From Sistotremastrum niveocremeum HHB9708 (Eukaryota > Basidiomycota > Agaricomycetes > Sistotremastrales > Sistotremastraceae): a stretch of DNA of 64,000 bases. Location: positions 208,867-272,866 of the forward strand of contig KV419412.1 in NCBI GenBank assembly GCA_001630475.1, in the 5' to 3' direction. Each line of letters opens with the position of its first letter. The first letter of the stretch is position 1. The notes under the pieces were generated by a model. It was not told the DNA's origin. It saw nothing but the letters and a program-made list of their open reading frames with translations, and did no database searches. Both the position numbers and the translations under genes were made by a program. Positions 21,888 through 32,373 of the stretch are shown in pieces.

Positions 21888-21893
21888 GTACGT
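21888..21893 (+). repeat. left target-site duplication GTACGT
   Basis: Six bases directly outside the left inverted end; identical to 22708-22713 on the other side. Confidence 0.75.
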
Positions 21894-22707
21894 GAGGACC
21901 CCTGTTTATCCCACCCGAACCCACATCCGCGTGCGGATAAAATCGCGAGGATTTGGGCGAAAATGTCACAGGAGAAATACGGATATCAGTGAAATTTTGG
22001 CCTCGATGTTACATGCGATGTGCGGATAGTGGTCCGGGCGAGCCAGGATGTCAGATCCATTATGCGGATATTCCGTGCGCCGCCACACTTTGAAAATAAT
22101 ATGTATGTTCAATACGCTCAGATATACATCCGTAGACCCATTAGTCATCATAAATTGATGCAAGAAGGGTTGTACATTGCTTCTCTCAAGTCAGGCGATT
22201 TCTGCACTCAATGTCCCGGACTCCCGGGCTCGGTGAGGTTTGCTTAGATTTCGCCGATTTCAGCCTTTCGATACCTGTTGTCCTTACCCTTGGACGCTAA
22301 TACCACTCCTCAACGGTCTAGCCATTCCGCGCCTCAATACGTCAGAGTGCAGCGAAGCGTTCAGAGTGCGGCCCAGAAGATGAGCAGGCGAAAGTACCGA
22401 GGGAAGGATGGGCAATTGGATGAAATGAGGGTGGATGTAGATGTAGACGACTTCGAAGGAGTGATACGTGGTCGAGGACGCGAAATGAGCGTGGCTAGTG
22501 CCTCAGGATGCGATAGAGACCTTGTATGAATATTTTTCGATTTTTCCCGAATTTTTTGATGTCATATCCGTTTTGCGGATATTTTCACCAAGATTTTGAA
22601 CCCACATCCGATCTGCGGATATGGGTCGTGATTTGAGCTAGGAAAAACGTGCGGATAGTGGGGTCCTGAAGCGGATGTGGGTTCAGGTGGGATAAACAGG
22701 GGTCCTC
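21894..22707. mobile_element. 814-bp non-autonomous DNA transposon (MITE-like)
   Basis: Inverted ends of 37 bp match at 36 positions (21894-21930 against 22671-22707 reversed); both begin GAGGACCCCTGTTTATCCCA, and the one difference is at position 23. Direct GTACGT duplications flank it. Inside, the word GCGGATA(A/G/T) recurs toward both ends (about 21915, 22022, 22065, 22575, 22616, 22651), and a third AACCCACATCCG copy sits near 22599, typical of subterminal transposase-binding repeats. An internal frame at 22278-22529 shows no transposase motif. The superfamily is not assigned: the end sequence is unfamiliar and a 6-bp duplication fits few groups. High end identity suggests a recent insertion. 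It lies between HSBP1 and the TSC13 start, within 150 bp of the latter. Confidence 0.85.
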
Positions 22708-22713
22708 GTACGT
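22708..22713 (+). repeat. right target-site duplication GTACGT
   Basis: Direct copy of 21888-21893 just outside the right inverted end. Confidence 0.75.
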
Positions 22714-22894
22714 GGCGAAGCGCTGGAAGGAGACTCAAAAAATATGCCAAATGTTATACAAGCCAATTGATGTCATTATACCATTATATCCTACAGCCTC
22801 ATTTCTATCCTCACCCTCTCCCGAGCTCGAACACCCAGAGACAGAAACAAAGGAAATACACATTAAGAACCCCGAAGAAAGCTTCAGCTCAACA

Positions 22895-23566
22895 TCATCG
22901 CCCATTCACACCCAGCATCCCTCCACTCCCGCTTTTCCCAGATCCACCACCGAAAACAGAAGAAGCCGTGGGAGACTGCGGTACACTAACGTTCGATTCG
23001 AAATCGCCGTTTATGATATCTTGGATGGAAGCTTCGAGGGCGTCGACGCGGGTTGACATTTGGTCCACTGTTGACTGGTCAGTACGATTCTCTCGGTTTA
23101 GACGGGGAAGAGGGAGGTGAAGGAAGGAAGGGAGCGGATGAGAACGGATGAAGCAATGGTAAGCGAAAGGAAGGAAAAACAGACGTACTCCTAGCTAATA
23201 CCGAACTCGACATTTCATCGAACTTGCCCTCCAACTGTCCGAGCAGCGTCTCCACCTGCATTCCCAATTAACCCATCCATCAGCTCGCATCCTTTCCGTA
23301 AATTTAAAGAAGGGGGGACGTACAAATGCAGTCAGCTCATGCGGAGAACTGATATCTTCTACTTTTCCCGTAGTATTAAGCGTCAATTTACTCGTTCCTG
23401 CGCTCGTACTCGAGGTCGCAGTAGCATTCGACGTGGCGGAGGTGGATTTGGTGATAGTAGGTGATGAAGCGCGAGAGCCTTCAGGAGTTGATCTCGATGA
23501 GGTGATACCAAGACCTTGGCCTTGAGAGGATGATGACGGGACTTTGAGAGCGAGAGCTGATGCCAT
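22895..23566 (-). CDS. heat shock factor-binding protein 1-like coiled-coil protein
   Basis: Exons 23566-23324, 23255-23189 and 23067-22895 give 160 residues. The centre, HELTAFVETLLGQLEGKFDE followed by MSSSVLARMDQMSTRVDALE and ASIQDII, lines up with HSBP1 (T..VQ.LLQQMQDKFQ.MSD.I..RIDDM..RIDDLEKNI.DL), with the same heptad pattern, so it should form the HSBP1 trimeric coiled coil. Animal HSBP1 binds the HSF1 trimer and dampens the heat-shock response, and other members serve WASH-complex assembly; either role is inference here. The N-terminal 75 residues are Ser/Thr-rich and disordered and the tail is Gly/Ser-rich (SSVFGGGSGKSGSGG), so it is about twice the animal length. Start chosen as the first ATG in frame after a stop-containing stretch. 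Confidence 0.82.
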
Positions 23567-25328
23567 GAGATTGAAAATATATGGTGTGATGTCTTTATCG
23601 GGATGGATGGGGCTGTCGAGGGTGATGTTCGTCCGAGTCGTCAAAGTCGTTCGGGAATCCAGATACTGGGGATGTCAAAAGAGTACAGATGGCTCGAAAT
23701 TGTGAGCAGTGATGGCTTATAGCCTTGGGTTCGATTCGACAGTAGCGTGAACACTGAACAGCCTGTGCCAATGGACGTGAATGTGGATGGGTATCTAGGT
23801 ATCTAGCTGAAGCATTAGACTTCCCCACATCATACCAGTCACTTCGGGACTTACTCCAAGGCAAAGGCAGATGTGGTTCAATGGCTGAAACGCTGAATGT
23901 TAAAGCTTGAAGGGTCGCAGGTGAGGTGAGGGAGACGGGTTGAGGTATCGATTCCGAACTCCGATCCCGTGTTTCAGATTGCAAACCGGAGAATGAATCC
24001 GATAATCCCGCGTTGTGTTGACTGTCCACCAAACCTTGTCTACTTTATTATATGAGATCAATATCTCCACCTTTTGCTATCTTACGCTCTTACTTCAATG
24101 TATACAGCTTTGTCTGGATTATGGCGGCTCCATTTTCACGTGGTCTTGTGCTCGATACGGAACAAGCGCCACAGCATAAAAGTTTCGCTTACTCGAAAAG
24201 TTGTATTCGAAAGAAATTTCTCGAGAAGTTGATGAGCCCTTATCTCGCCAGAATCTCTCCTGGTTCTAACCTCTTTGGATGGACGTGATATTCTAGCCTT
24301 GTTCGGTGTGCCTGACGACTCGAGTATACTGAGCTGGAAAGCCGACCCGCTGACCAATCCATAGATGGTTAGACATGCTTTGACCATCACAGCTTCGTGA
24401 TCTCAGAAACCTAGCTTGGTAATTTGACAGAGCAAGATAAAGGACCAAAGTATACACCGCAATTCATCGAAGGGCTCTCGCTTCGTTGCCGGAACTGTAC
24501 CCTGAATTATTGATGACGCATACCTGTTGACCATTTATGGATATTTCTTAACAAAGCGCATGCGTGCCTGACGACTCGTTCGCTTCGTCCAAGTCGTTTC
24601 AGAATTCCAGTGTTTCGACATCGGAATACTGCGTGCCGGCCTGCCTATGGTTCTTATATTCTTAATAAATACCCTTAGCCTCGGAGCATCAGGGAGGTTT
24701 GCCATGTTTATGAGGGAATTTCTGGGACTTAATCTCCCCAATAGTGGCGGTGACAATGCGCCTGGTACTTGAATTTGAATCACAAAGGCTGGGACAAATA
24801 GCCGGTATGTCCGTTAACGTCCTTTGTCTGGACTGGGAGTTCCCGAGCCAGTGTTTGTCAGGTTGGAGCAACGAGCAGGGCATAGAAGACAGATGCATGC
24901 ACCATAGACAATACACAAGCCTCTTCAATAACGTTGGACCCACCCCCGTACATGAATGTACTTCTCGGCAATCAAGTTGAATCACCACAAGAAGTCCCAA
25001 AAGGAGCTATCCGAGCTATGAGTCTCTGCCGAAAAGGTGCTAAGGACCACGTTTCCGATCATGGTATCCTAGTTAAGCCCTCGATCACCAGATCTAAGAC
25101 TTACTGCACTACGCGTAACCAGATCCAAAAGATAGCGCCCGGACCCTCTCTCCTACGCGCCTTTATCCGCTTAAAAATCTCGTGAAATTCTTGTTCTTGG
25201 AATGGAAAACAAAGGCCACAGTATATAAGCCTTTGGAATCGAGGATAGAATGGTTGCACTGAAGTGCTCTTGGTTATCAGGATAAAGGATATGTTTAAGT
25301 GAATACTTGGAAAATCATGTTCGCGGCA
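23567..25328. other. 1.8-kb gap between HSBP1-like gene and the 25.5-kb gene
   Basis: A minus-strand open frame at 23595-24030 (ending FPNDFDDSDEHHPRQPHPSR) lacks an ATG at its head and lies directly upstream of HSBP1; it may be leader or an unrecognised 5' exon. The rest (24050-25300) shows only short frames on both strands. No gene called. Confidence 0.4.
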
Positions 25329-25334
25329 TATAAA
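25329..25334 (+). promoter_or_regulatory. possible TATA box
   Basis: TATAAA, about 172 nt before the ATG at 25506, followed by a C/T-rich stretch (about 25370-25500) typical of fungal start sites. Confidence 0.35.
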
Positions 25335-25505
25335 GGACTCTCAGATGCTCGCTTCTCGGAAACCGCCTGTCCTTTCTCCCCCCCTTCCCGCTCCCTCCTC
25401 CTCCCTCTTCCTACGTTCCTCTATCTTTATCGTCCAACTACGCTTCACTCTCATTCTAATCATCCCCACTCTCATTGCATCTATCTATCTATCCATTCAT
25501 TCATT

Positions 25506-26188
25506 ATGCCCACCGCTGTCCCTCCCCCCTCTCCCCGCACCCCTAAGAAGTCGAACCAGCTCAGAAGAGAATCTGCAGCTCCGTACCCTCTCAAAGTAAG
25601 CTCATCACTTTCCTTCGAAGATCATACGTACTCAGATCTCTATAGTCGCCTCGCGCCGCTGGGTTAACTTCGTCCAACACCAGAGTTATCCTTTCTACCC
25701 CCTCCGCCAAGTCTCCTTTGTTGACTTCCAGCAATAATCGGTCATTCCCTGAATATCCGATACCTAATTACCCCCACGTTGAAGCATTTGAACGACAGTT
25801 TGCTCGGACGGATCCATTCAATGCTCCATCTCCCTCTCATCCTACCTACGCTGGAAATGTCAATGGGCCTTTCCTACATGGCGCAGGAGCGAGCCATCAC
25901 TATCCCTCCTCCTCCGTCTCGAGTCCATCCGATGTAACGAGCGCGACCAACTACTCTACACCTTCTCCGCCTCCCTCTCGAAACGTCTCAGACGCTCGGT
26001 ATAGGTCCAACGCCAGTGCTAGTGCGGGTCACGGTCTTGACACTGGTAATACCTCAGGCTCGGGACGGACACCGTCGACCGGACTTCCAAGCTTCAATGA
26101 GCCTAAGGAGTGGTTTGCACAAGAGTCAGAGGAGTCTGCTTCCGGGACAGACCGAGATGCGGATGGCGAGACGGATCCCGATTGCTAG
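25506..26188 (+). CDS. Ser/Pro-rich disordered hypothetical protein
   Basis: Two exons, 25506-25595 and 25646-26188, both phase 0, giving 210 residues. Starts MPTAVPPPSPRTPKKSNQLR, an SP/TP-rich basic head with possible proline-directed kinase sites. A more ordered patch, PEYPIPNYPHVEAFERQFAR, lies near residues 55-75, followed by Ser/Gly/Thr-rich sequence and an acidic end (GTDRDADGETDPDC). No membrane segment or signal peptide. The highly C/T-rich promoter suggests strong transcription. Function unknown. Confidence 0.65.
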
Positions 26189-26664
26189 ACTTCGAAAGCC
26201 TGAGTCATGTTGGCGTCGACGGCAGTGCCGGTATGTTCTCAAATGTGCTAGATATGCATGGTGCTGACATCATTGCAGTGACGCGCGTATCCGAAAAAAC
26301 AAAAATCCACAAAAAATACTCCCTGTTTCTCTAGTTCCCGATCGATCGAGCAGCGCTCGCAGTCATTCCTTAGTTAGCAAATTATTAGTAGCCCTGTAAT
26401 CAGTGTTTCATATCTTAGTCATCTGTCATAGTCTCAATATATTTTACTTCCCTGTTAATTTGGTTGATTGACACGAGCGATCAGCTCTCCAAGGAGTACG
26501 TAAAGGAGACCTTGGCGGATGACGTGATTCCGCGACAGGATGAGGTATTTGTCCTTGTTTACCAAAGGCTTCGATGGCTCCATGCTGACTCAGCTCGAGC
26601 CAGTGAGGCGTCCATTTTCGTCTCCCTCTCTTTCGCAACGGTTTGGTCTTCGTCGTCGACCACC
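26189..26664. other. intergenic before the PIN-like transporter
   Basis: Contains the 3' end of the previous gene and the promoter/leader of the next. No gene. Confidence 0.45.
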
Positions 26665-28129
26665 ATGAGCTCTTCGCTCGCAGTTACTCTTTTATCTTCC
26701 TTTCAATCGTCTTTGTCAGTCCTTTTGACACTCTCTTACGGTCTTGTCGCCTCGAAACTCGGCATTCTTTCACCTGCATCAGCAACACAGGTTGCTCGAC
26801 TATGCATCCAAATATTCCTTCCTGCGCTCTTATTTACGAGTCTGGGAAGTCAAGTGGGAGCTTCTGACTCCAATCTGAACACGCTTTGGCCATTGATCGG
26901 TACGCTTTCAATTTCTTAACGATTTATCAGCTAACGACCTCGTCGCGTAGCCTGGTCGTTCGCCTATCCCATGATATGCCTCGCATTCACATATCCAATG
27001 GTTCGATATCTTCAATTCCCGACATGGACTCTCCCCGCTGCAGCATTCAACAGCGCGACATCTCTTCCCCTCCTTTTAGTCGATGCGCTAGTTGCCACCG
27101 GCGCTCTAGACAGCATCATCGGCGTTGGGCCAGATCAGCAGAAAGGACACACACGGCTCCGGAATTATCTTCTGATCAATGCTATGATCTCCAATGCCCT
27201 CACATTCACTCTTGGACCTCACCTTTTGAAGATTGGACACCGGCACATTGGTAGACGAAGAAGTAAAGGAGGAATTGCGATCGTGCATGATCGGATGAGC
27301 TCCTCTATTCAAGGTGGATTCGACGATTCCGCGGATCCTTTGTTGTCGGAGAGTATCAGCTCGAATGCCAGTGTACCATCGCTTGCCCAACCTTTCTTGA
27401 ACCGATTGCCAGAACCCTTGCGCGACACTCTCCTTTTCCTACAGAGCCTAATCAATCCGCCTCTCGTGGCAGTGATACTAGCGATCATCGTCGGAGAGAT
27501 AGGGTTCCTTCGGACCGCATTCTTTGAGAAGGAGGGCAGCTTCTTCCATTCGTGGCTTACGAAGAGTCTCGAGAATATTGGCAGCGTTTTCTCAACGTAC
27601 GTCGTACTGAACCCCGACTCTGTCGAACGCAGAATTGAAATATATTATACAAGTGTCCAAATGTTCGTCGTCGGGTGCAAACTGTACGAAGGGATATCAC
27701 AGACACATCACTCCCAACCTGACTCCGAGAGCGAAGCAGAGTCCTCAGATCTACCTCGTGATAAAGCGATCGGCGTCATTCCACTCACTTGGTTAATATC
27801 CCTCCGCTTCGGGGTCATGCCGATCTTCTCAACTACAGTCGTGTACATCCTACTCGCCCGTCAACAACTCGCTCAAGACCCCCTTCTATGGTTCGCCCTT
27901 ATCATCATGGCCACTGGGCCTCCTGCTATCCGTCTTGCTGCACTTTCCGAATTGAGTGGGCAAGGCCAAGGCGCACAGCAGGCAGTTGCACGTTTATTGG
28001 CGGTGAGTAAGAGTCATGCCCATGTTACTCAACGAGACTTATCTTGCTTGATAGATATTCTACGCTATCACGCCATTGATATCTTTTCCCGTCGTCGCCG
28101 CTCTCAAAGTGTGCGAAACATTTCTCTAA
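26665..28129 (+). CDS. auxin efflux carrier (PIN/PILS-like) family membrane transporter
   Basis: Exons 26665-26899, 26951-28002, 28055-28129 give 453 residues. The N-terminal half has five hydrophobic helices with the family pattern: LTLSYGLVASKLGILSPASA, then CIQIFLPALLFTSLGSQV (the LP.LLF motif), FAYPMICLAFTYPMV, and AAFNSATSLPLLLVDALV, the (F)xNsxsLPL motif that marks this family. A hydrophilic loop of about 90 residues follows, then INPPLVAVILAIIVGEIGFL and four more helices, including IPLTWLISLRFGVMPIFSTT and LIIMATGPPAIRLAALSEL, and the end FYAITPLISFPVVAALKV. In plants relatives move auxin; in fungi the cargo is unproven, and ER location is typical. The second ATG start was set by the clean hydrophobic N-terminus MSSSLAVTLLSSFQSS. 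Confidence 0.88.
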
Positions 28130-28629
28130 TCACGACCTTTACGACCTTTACGACCGCATTATCATTATATTCTGCATTCGCTCTAAATTATGATCCCTGT
28201 TATCATTCTGCTCGTTCAACGACCTTCTATACTCGTCTCATGTAATCATCGTAGACCTAATAAGAGCAAGGTATGAACTTACAATGTACCGCAAGCTGAC
28301 GATTTGAAATTGCTTGTGAAATCGAAGCATCGGCTAATACTCCTTTACGTAATGCCCGCACGACTGCCTCAGGCTGCCAGTGCGGGCTGCCATCTCCAGT
28401 CCCCCAAGTGCTTGCTCTGGTCGACATCGCTGATCCAGACCGATCTTATACTGCGCAAGCCTATCTTCTGTCTAGCTTGGTCTCTTCATCCGAGAACTCG
28501 GCTTGCTTAGCTTTATTCTGGCGACTTTACTCCGTCGCGCAAGTATTCAAGCCCACGACGAGACTCGTAGCTAATCACGATGCTTGCTTTTGGCTCTCAA
28601 GTATCTGGGATATCTGTGTTGACAAAGTC
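28130..28629. other. intergenic before the first Cdc42-like gene
   Basis: Holds a small tandem repeat ACGACCTTT x3 at about 28134-28157 in the 3' end of the transporter gene. No gene. Confidence 0.4.
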
Positions 28630-29411
28630 ATGAAATGTGTAGTCGTTGGTGACCGTGATGTTGGCAAGGTACGTGGTCGAACAGTGACCGGAGTTGTATA
28701 GACGTATGCTAACAAAGATTCTGCAGAAATGCCTCATGGTCACGTATGTTAGAAAGAGGTTTCCAGTGGAATACATACCTTCTGTGTGTATCCAAAGCGC
28801 TTTTAGCTCCTGAGCAGTGCGCTCATGAATGCTCGCCAGGATTGGACCGGTACCTCTGTAACGGTGATGATCGGAGAGGAGCCGTATACTCTCAATCTAT
28901 CTACTACAGCCGGTAATTGTTCAGCCTGATTGGTGGAAGTTTCTCATCACTCAATTACTGTCGTGCAGGTCAGGAAGACTACGATCAACTCCGGCCTCTA
29001 TCCTATCCTCAAACCGACGTCGTTCTCATCTGCTTCTGCGTTACTTCTCGCGCATCGTTTGAGAATGTCAAGAAAACATGGGTTCCAGAGATCCGTCATC
29101 ATTGTCCCGGCACTCCATATCTTATAGTCGGAACACAGATTGATCAGAGATCGGATTCTAAGGTCTTGGCCGACCTGGATAAACGAAAGGAGCGACCTAT
29201 CCTTCCTGAAGATGGAGAGAGACTCGCAAATGAAGTTGGTGCAGTCAAATATGTGGAGGCCTCGGCGCTCACGCAGATGGGCGTGGAGAACATCTTTCAT
29301 GAGGTGAAGCTCCAGTATGTTCTATAGCAACGTTTTCTCACACGTGGTCCGATCTCGCAGGCGATTATAGCAGCTTTGACTCCTCCCAAGAAAAGGTGTG
29401 TTGTGGTATAA
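28630..29411 (+). CDS. degenerate Cdc42-like Rho GTPase, copy 1
   Basis: Short exons joined by phase-compatible introns read [110 protein letters not shown] and the end [13 protein letters not shown]. The overall length and order equal Cdc42, and the CVVV end is a prenylation box with a basic lead, so membrane targeting is kept. But in Cdc42 numbering G12 is R, A13 is D, T17 (Mg2+ ligand) is K, T35 is S and switch I is changed, and D57 is T. Q61 and the TQxD guanine-specificity motif remain. Normal GTP/Mg2+ handling is therefore doubtful. Likely a pseudo-GTPase or an unusual regulator of polarity signalling; inference. Confidence 0.78.
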
Positions 29412-30124
29412 ATGCTTGCCCGCTATCGCATCGATATCTCCTGGCACCGAAACCTGATCCAAGGGTGCTCCTCTCGCCGAAACCAGATATGACTCCGGCA
29501 TACAGCCAGTCCACGATTCCTGGGCTCCCAGAAGGCAAAACACTCTCATTCATACGAGTGCTGTATTCTGTCTCCCCAGCCTGTCGTCAGACCTCTGAAG
29601 TCCTTGCTATCTCTACGATAGGCTTTACCTCTACGATCTGAGCCCGTTTGAATAGATCTGAGTATACAAGCACTTCTGATGTTCCGGCTGCTTCGCCATC
29701 TCAGTCTAAAATGTATTCGGAAAGCTCAGTTTTGGGTTGTTCATGAAACCGACATTGCCAGCATGGCAGCGCTTGCGAGCGATGCTGGAGATCAAAGGAT
29801 CTCCTGCGATGTAGTCAGCGCTATGCTTATACAGAACGGTATATGCATGAAAACTAGGGCGTTCGATCGCCCCAAGAGAAGAAATGGCATTTTCGTGGGT
29901 TCGGAATCAAATTATTGACAAGGAGTCAGGAACGCCTGACGCCGAATTCGGCTACTTGCGTTCCTTTTCAATAGCCGTCACTTTCAAACCTGTGCTCAAA
30001 AACTTGTGCGAATTGACGTGCTGTTCAGCCAGCGGGCATTATCGGACATCCCAGATTTATCTCTGAGATACATCTCAGCGCTTTCAGTGGATCTTCTCGT
30101 GTCATCCGATAATTTGTCATCGTG
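29412..30124. other. spacer between the two Cdc42-like genes
   Basis: Only short unconvincing frames. I looked for a third GTPase copy and saw none. Confidence 0.4.
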
Positions 30125-30937
30125 ATGAGGGACCGATCATCAAAATTAATACATATCATGGCTGTTGGAGACAGCGATGTCGGAAAGGTATAATAACTGC
30201 CGTGTCATACTCGTAGTGGTGCACAGTGCTGCCCTGACCCGTTTCTCAGAGAAGCCTGATACTTTCTTACGCCAACGAGAAATTTCCAAGCGAGTATATG
30301 CCCTCAGTAAGTAACAAGTTAGTTTTGCCTAGTATTAATTGTGAATATTGATATGTCATCTCCAAAGGCGTTCGTTGAACATGAGGGCACATTAAATATG
30401 GGAGACGATCAGCGCACTTTCAAACTGTCCACGATCTCTGGTGCTTCGTCTCTCTTTTTTTCCAGATGCACAGAACGCTCAAACAAGCCGCTCTTCCTAG
30501 GCATGGAACAATATGATCGATTGAGGCCCTTGAAGTATCCTGAAGTCACCGTCCTCCTCGTCTGCTTCAGCGTCATATCTCCCATCTCTTTCGACAACGT
30601 TAGAGACCTTTGGGTGCCCGAAATCGGGCATCATTGTCCCGACGTTCCCTTCTTTATTGTAGGGACTCAAGTTGATCAAAGAGGGGATACTCGGGTCTTG
30701 GAGAAACTCCAGCGACTTCGAGAGCGCCCTATTCCGACTGACAAGGGAGAGAAGCTCGCAAGTGAAGTCGGTGCACTCCGGTATCTAGAATGCTCTGCGC
30801 TCACGCAAATGGGTCTGAATAACGTCGTCGAGAAGGTAGATATTATATTTCGAAATGACATACCTTTCCATTTGAAGCGACTTCTACAGGCTTTACTCGC
30901 TGCTTTAGGACGACCCATTGATAGCATTGGCCTCTAA
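30125..30937 (+). CDS. degenerate Cdc42-like Rho GTPase, copy 2
   Basis: Tandem paralog of the gene ending 29411. Exons give [21 protein letters not shown], then [96 protein letters not shown] and the end [14 protein letters not shown]. In Cdc42 numbering T17 is R, T35 is S, D57 is T and Q61 is M; the switch I effector loop is unlike Cdc42. There is no C-terminal Cys box or basic patch, so it should not be prenylated. It shares S56/T57 and the A13D change with copy 1, so both descend from an already altered ancestor. The first ATG (30125) keeps the beta-1 strand in register. A soluble pseudo-GTPase is the best guess; decay toward a pseudogene is also possible. Confidence 0.72.
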
Positions 30938-31531
30938 GCCCATGCTTTCGCCCTTTTCATGAATTTAAAATGGTATCATCTGTTACTATAATAGGATCCT
31001 TGACTGCCTCTCCCCATCACTGGCTCTCTGTCTCCTTTACCATCGCACTGCAGATTTCAGAGTGAACTAAAAATGTCGGATGTGTCAAGCGCGATCCATT
31101 TTCCCTACTTTCTGCGTTCATGATCGCTTCGAAAGGCCGTACTCTAGCATGGCATGAGAAAAATCTTGGTCCACAACTTTTCACTTCTCCCTCGTAGTAA
31201 TACTCATTCTGTTGTCGCGCCACTTTGCCTCTGCTCAGTATTTTCCTCGGCATTCCCTATTCGGTTCCGAACAAAGGAAGTACAAATTAGGCTTGTTTCT
31301 ATGGGACGAGGACGAGTGGTGACCGGTTACCGGTGACTCATGTCGATCGAAGCCACCCGAGAAGGTGGCTCGGTGTCTGTTTGCTTCCCGAACAGGAACA
31401 AGAGCCACAAAATTATTCAAGACAAAGGATGTAGTGGTGCACGCATAAATACAGTTTCTCCCTTCCCGTCGTCTCTCCTCCACCACCGTACAGTCTACCG
31501 ACCAAACACGACGCTTGAAATCGACCCCAGC
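30938..31531. other. promoter region of the 31.5-kb gene
   Basis: No gene. Contains the quasi-palindrome listed separately and a C/T-rich stretch just before the ATG at 31532. Confidence 0.4.
31319..31337. promoter_or_regulatory. 19-bp quasi-palindrome GTGACCGGTTACCGGTGAC
   Basis: Two ACCGGT cores flank a central T; the arms pair at 8 of 9 positions. It lies about 195 nt upstream of the ATG at 31532, where a dimeric regulator could bind. The factor is unknown. Confidence 0.3.
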
Positions 31532-32373
31532 ATGAGTTCCAATATGCCGGGCCCGCAGGCTCAGGACGATCCTCACGTCATTCTTGCCCCCGGAGCGATG
31601 TACCATCATCATCAGCTCGTGATCATCGAAGACGTTTATACACCCGTTGATTCTCGTGGTCAAGTGATTGGCATTGCCACGAGAAGAAATAGGACGTCCG
31701 CTTCGACAAGGCTGCATATCGTTCCGCCTTCTCCTCACCAGAACGATTTCGCACAAAGGGGAAGGTATCAACAGGCTACTCAGCCAACCTTCAACGGCAT
31801 GGAGAGTGCATTGAATAATGTACGTCGACCAAAAATGATATGAGTGCCTTTGATGGCCACGCTTATACGTTCATCCTTCAGGCAACATCGGCACACTCAT
31901 GGACTCCCGCAGGAGTGGCACCCGTTCCTATCAATTCCAATCCTACCACTTATGCCCACGAGCCCACTTTCAATAACTCCATCACTCCCAGATATCACAC
32001 TCTACCTCCCATAATGAATGGATCGCATGAAGAAGCAGCCAGGGAGGATGTGCCACTCGCTTCCCGGTATCTCCCTAGTATGCCACCTACAAGTTCCGGG
32101 TCTTCGCGATACCTTCCAGACCACGATCCTCGCACCCGTCACATTCACAACCCGTATGATACGGGAAACTCGAGCCTCGCTGGCCATTCGGAATATACAG
32201 GACCATCCAATCCTTTGTCCGTTAGCAGCGAACCAAGGAGGTCGAGTGCGAGTCAAGTTTCGACCAGTCATGTGCGCAATGAGCCATATCCGCTAAGGAA
32301 GAGAGGAGTGAAAGTGGAGGAAGACGATGATGAGGATGGGGAGTACGAGATTGATCCAGACTATGTAGGATGA
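31532..32373 (+). CDS. disordered hypothetical protein with acidic C-terminus
   Basis: Two exons, 31532-31819 and 31882-32373, phase 0, 259 residues. The N-terminal third looks more ordered: HHHQLVIIEDVYTPVDSRGQ then VIGIATRRNRTSASTRLHIV, which could be a small beta-rich unit. The rest is Ser/Pro/His-rich; the end has a basic cluster (LRKRGVKVEED) followed by DDDEDGEYEIDPDYVG, a pattern common in nuclear fungal proteins. No known domain recognised. The leader is C/T-rich. Function unknown. Confidence 0.65.

Noticed and set aside
22278-22529. Frame inside the 814-bp transposon as a transposase
   Set aside because: Short, charged, with no catalytic DDE/DDD spacing; the element is non-autonomous.
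23725-23745. B-box-like GGGTTCGATTCGAC
   Set aside because: No A-box at the right distance and no cloverleaf.
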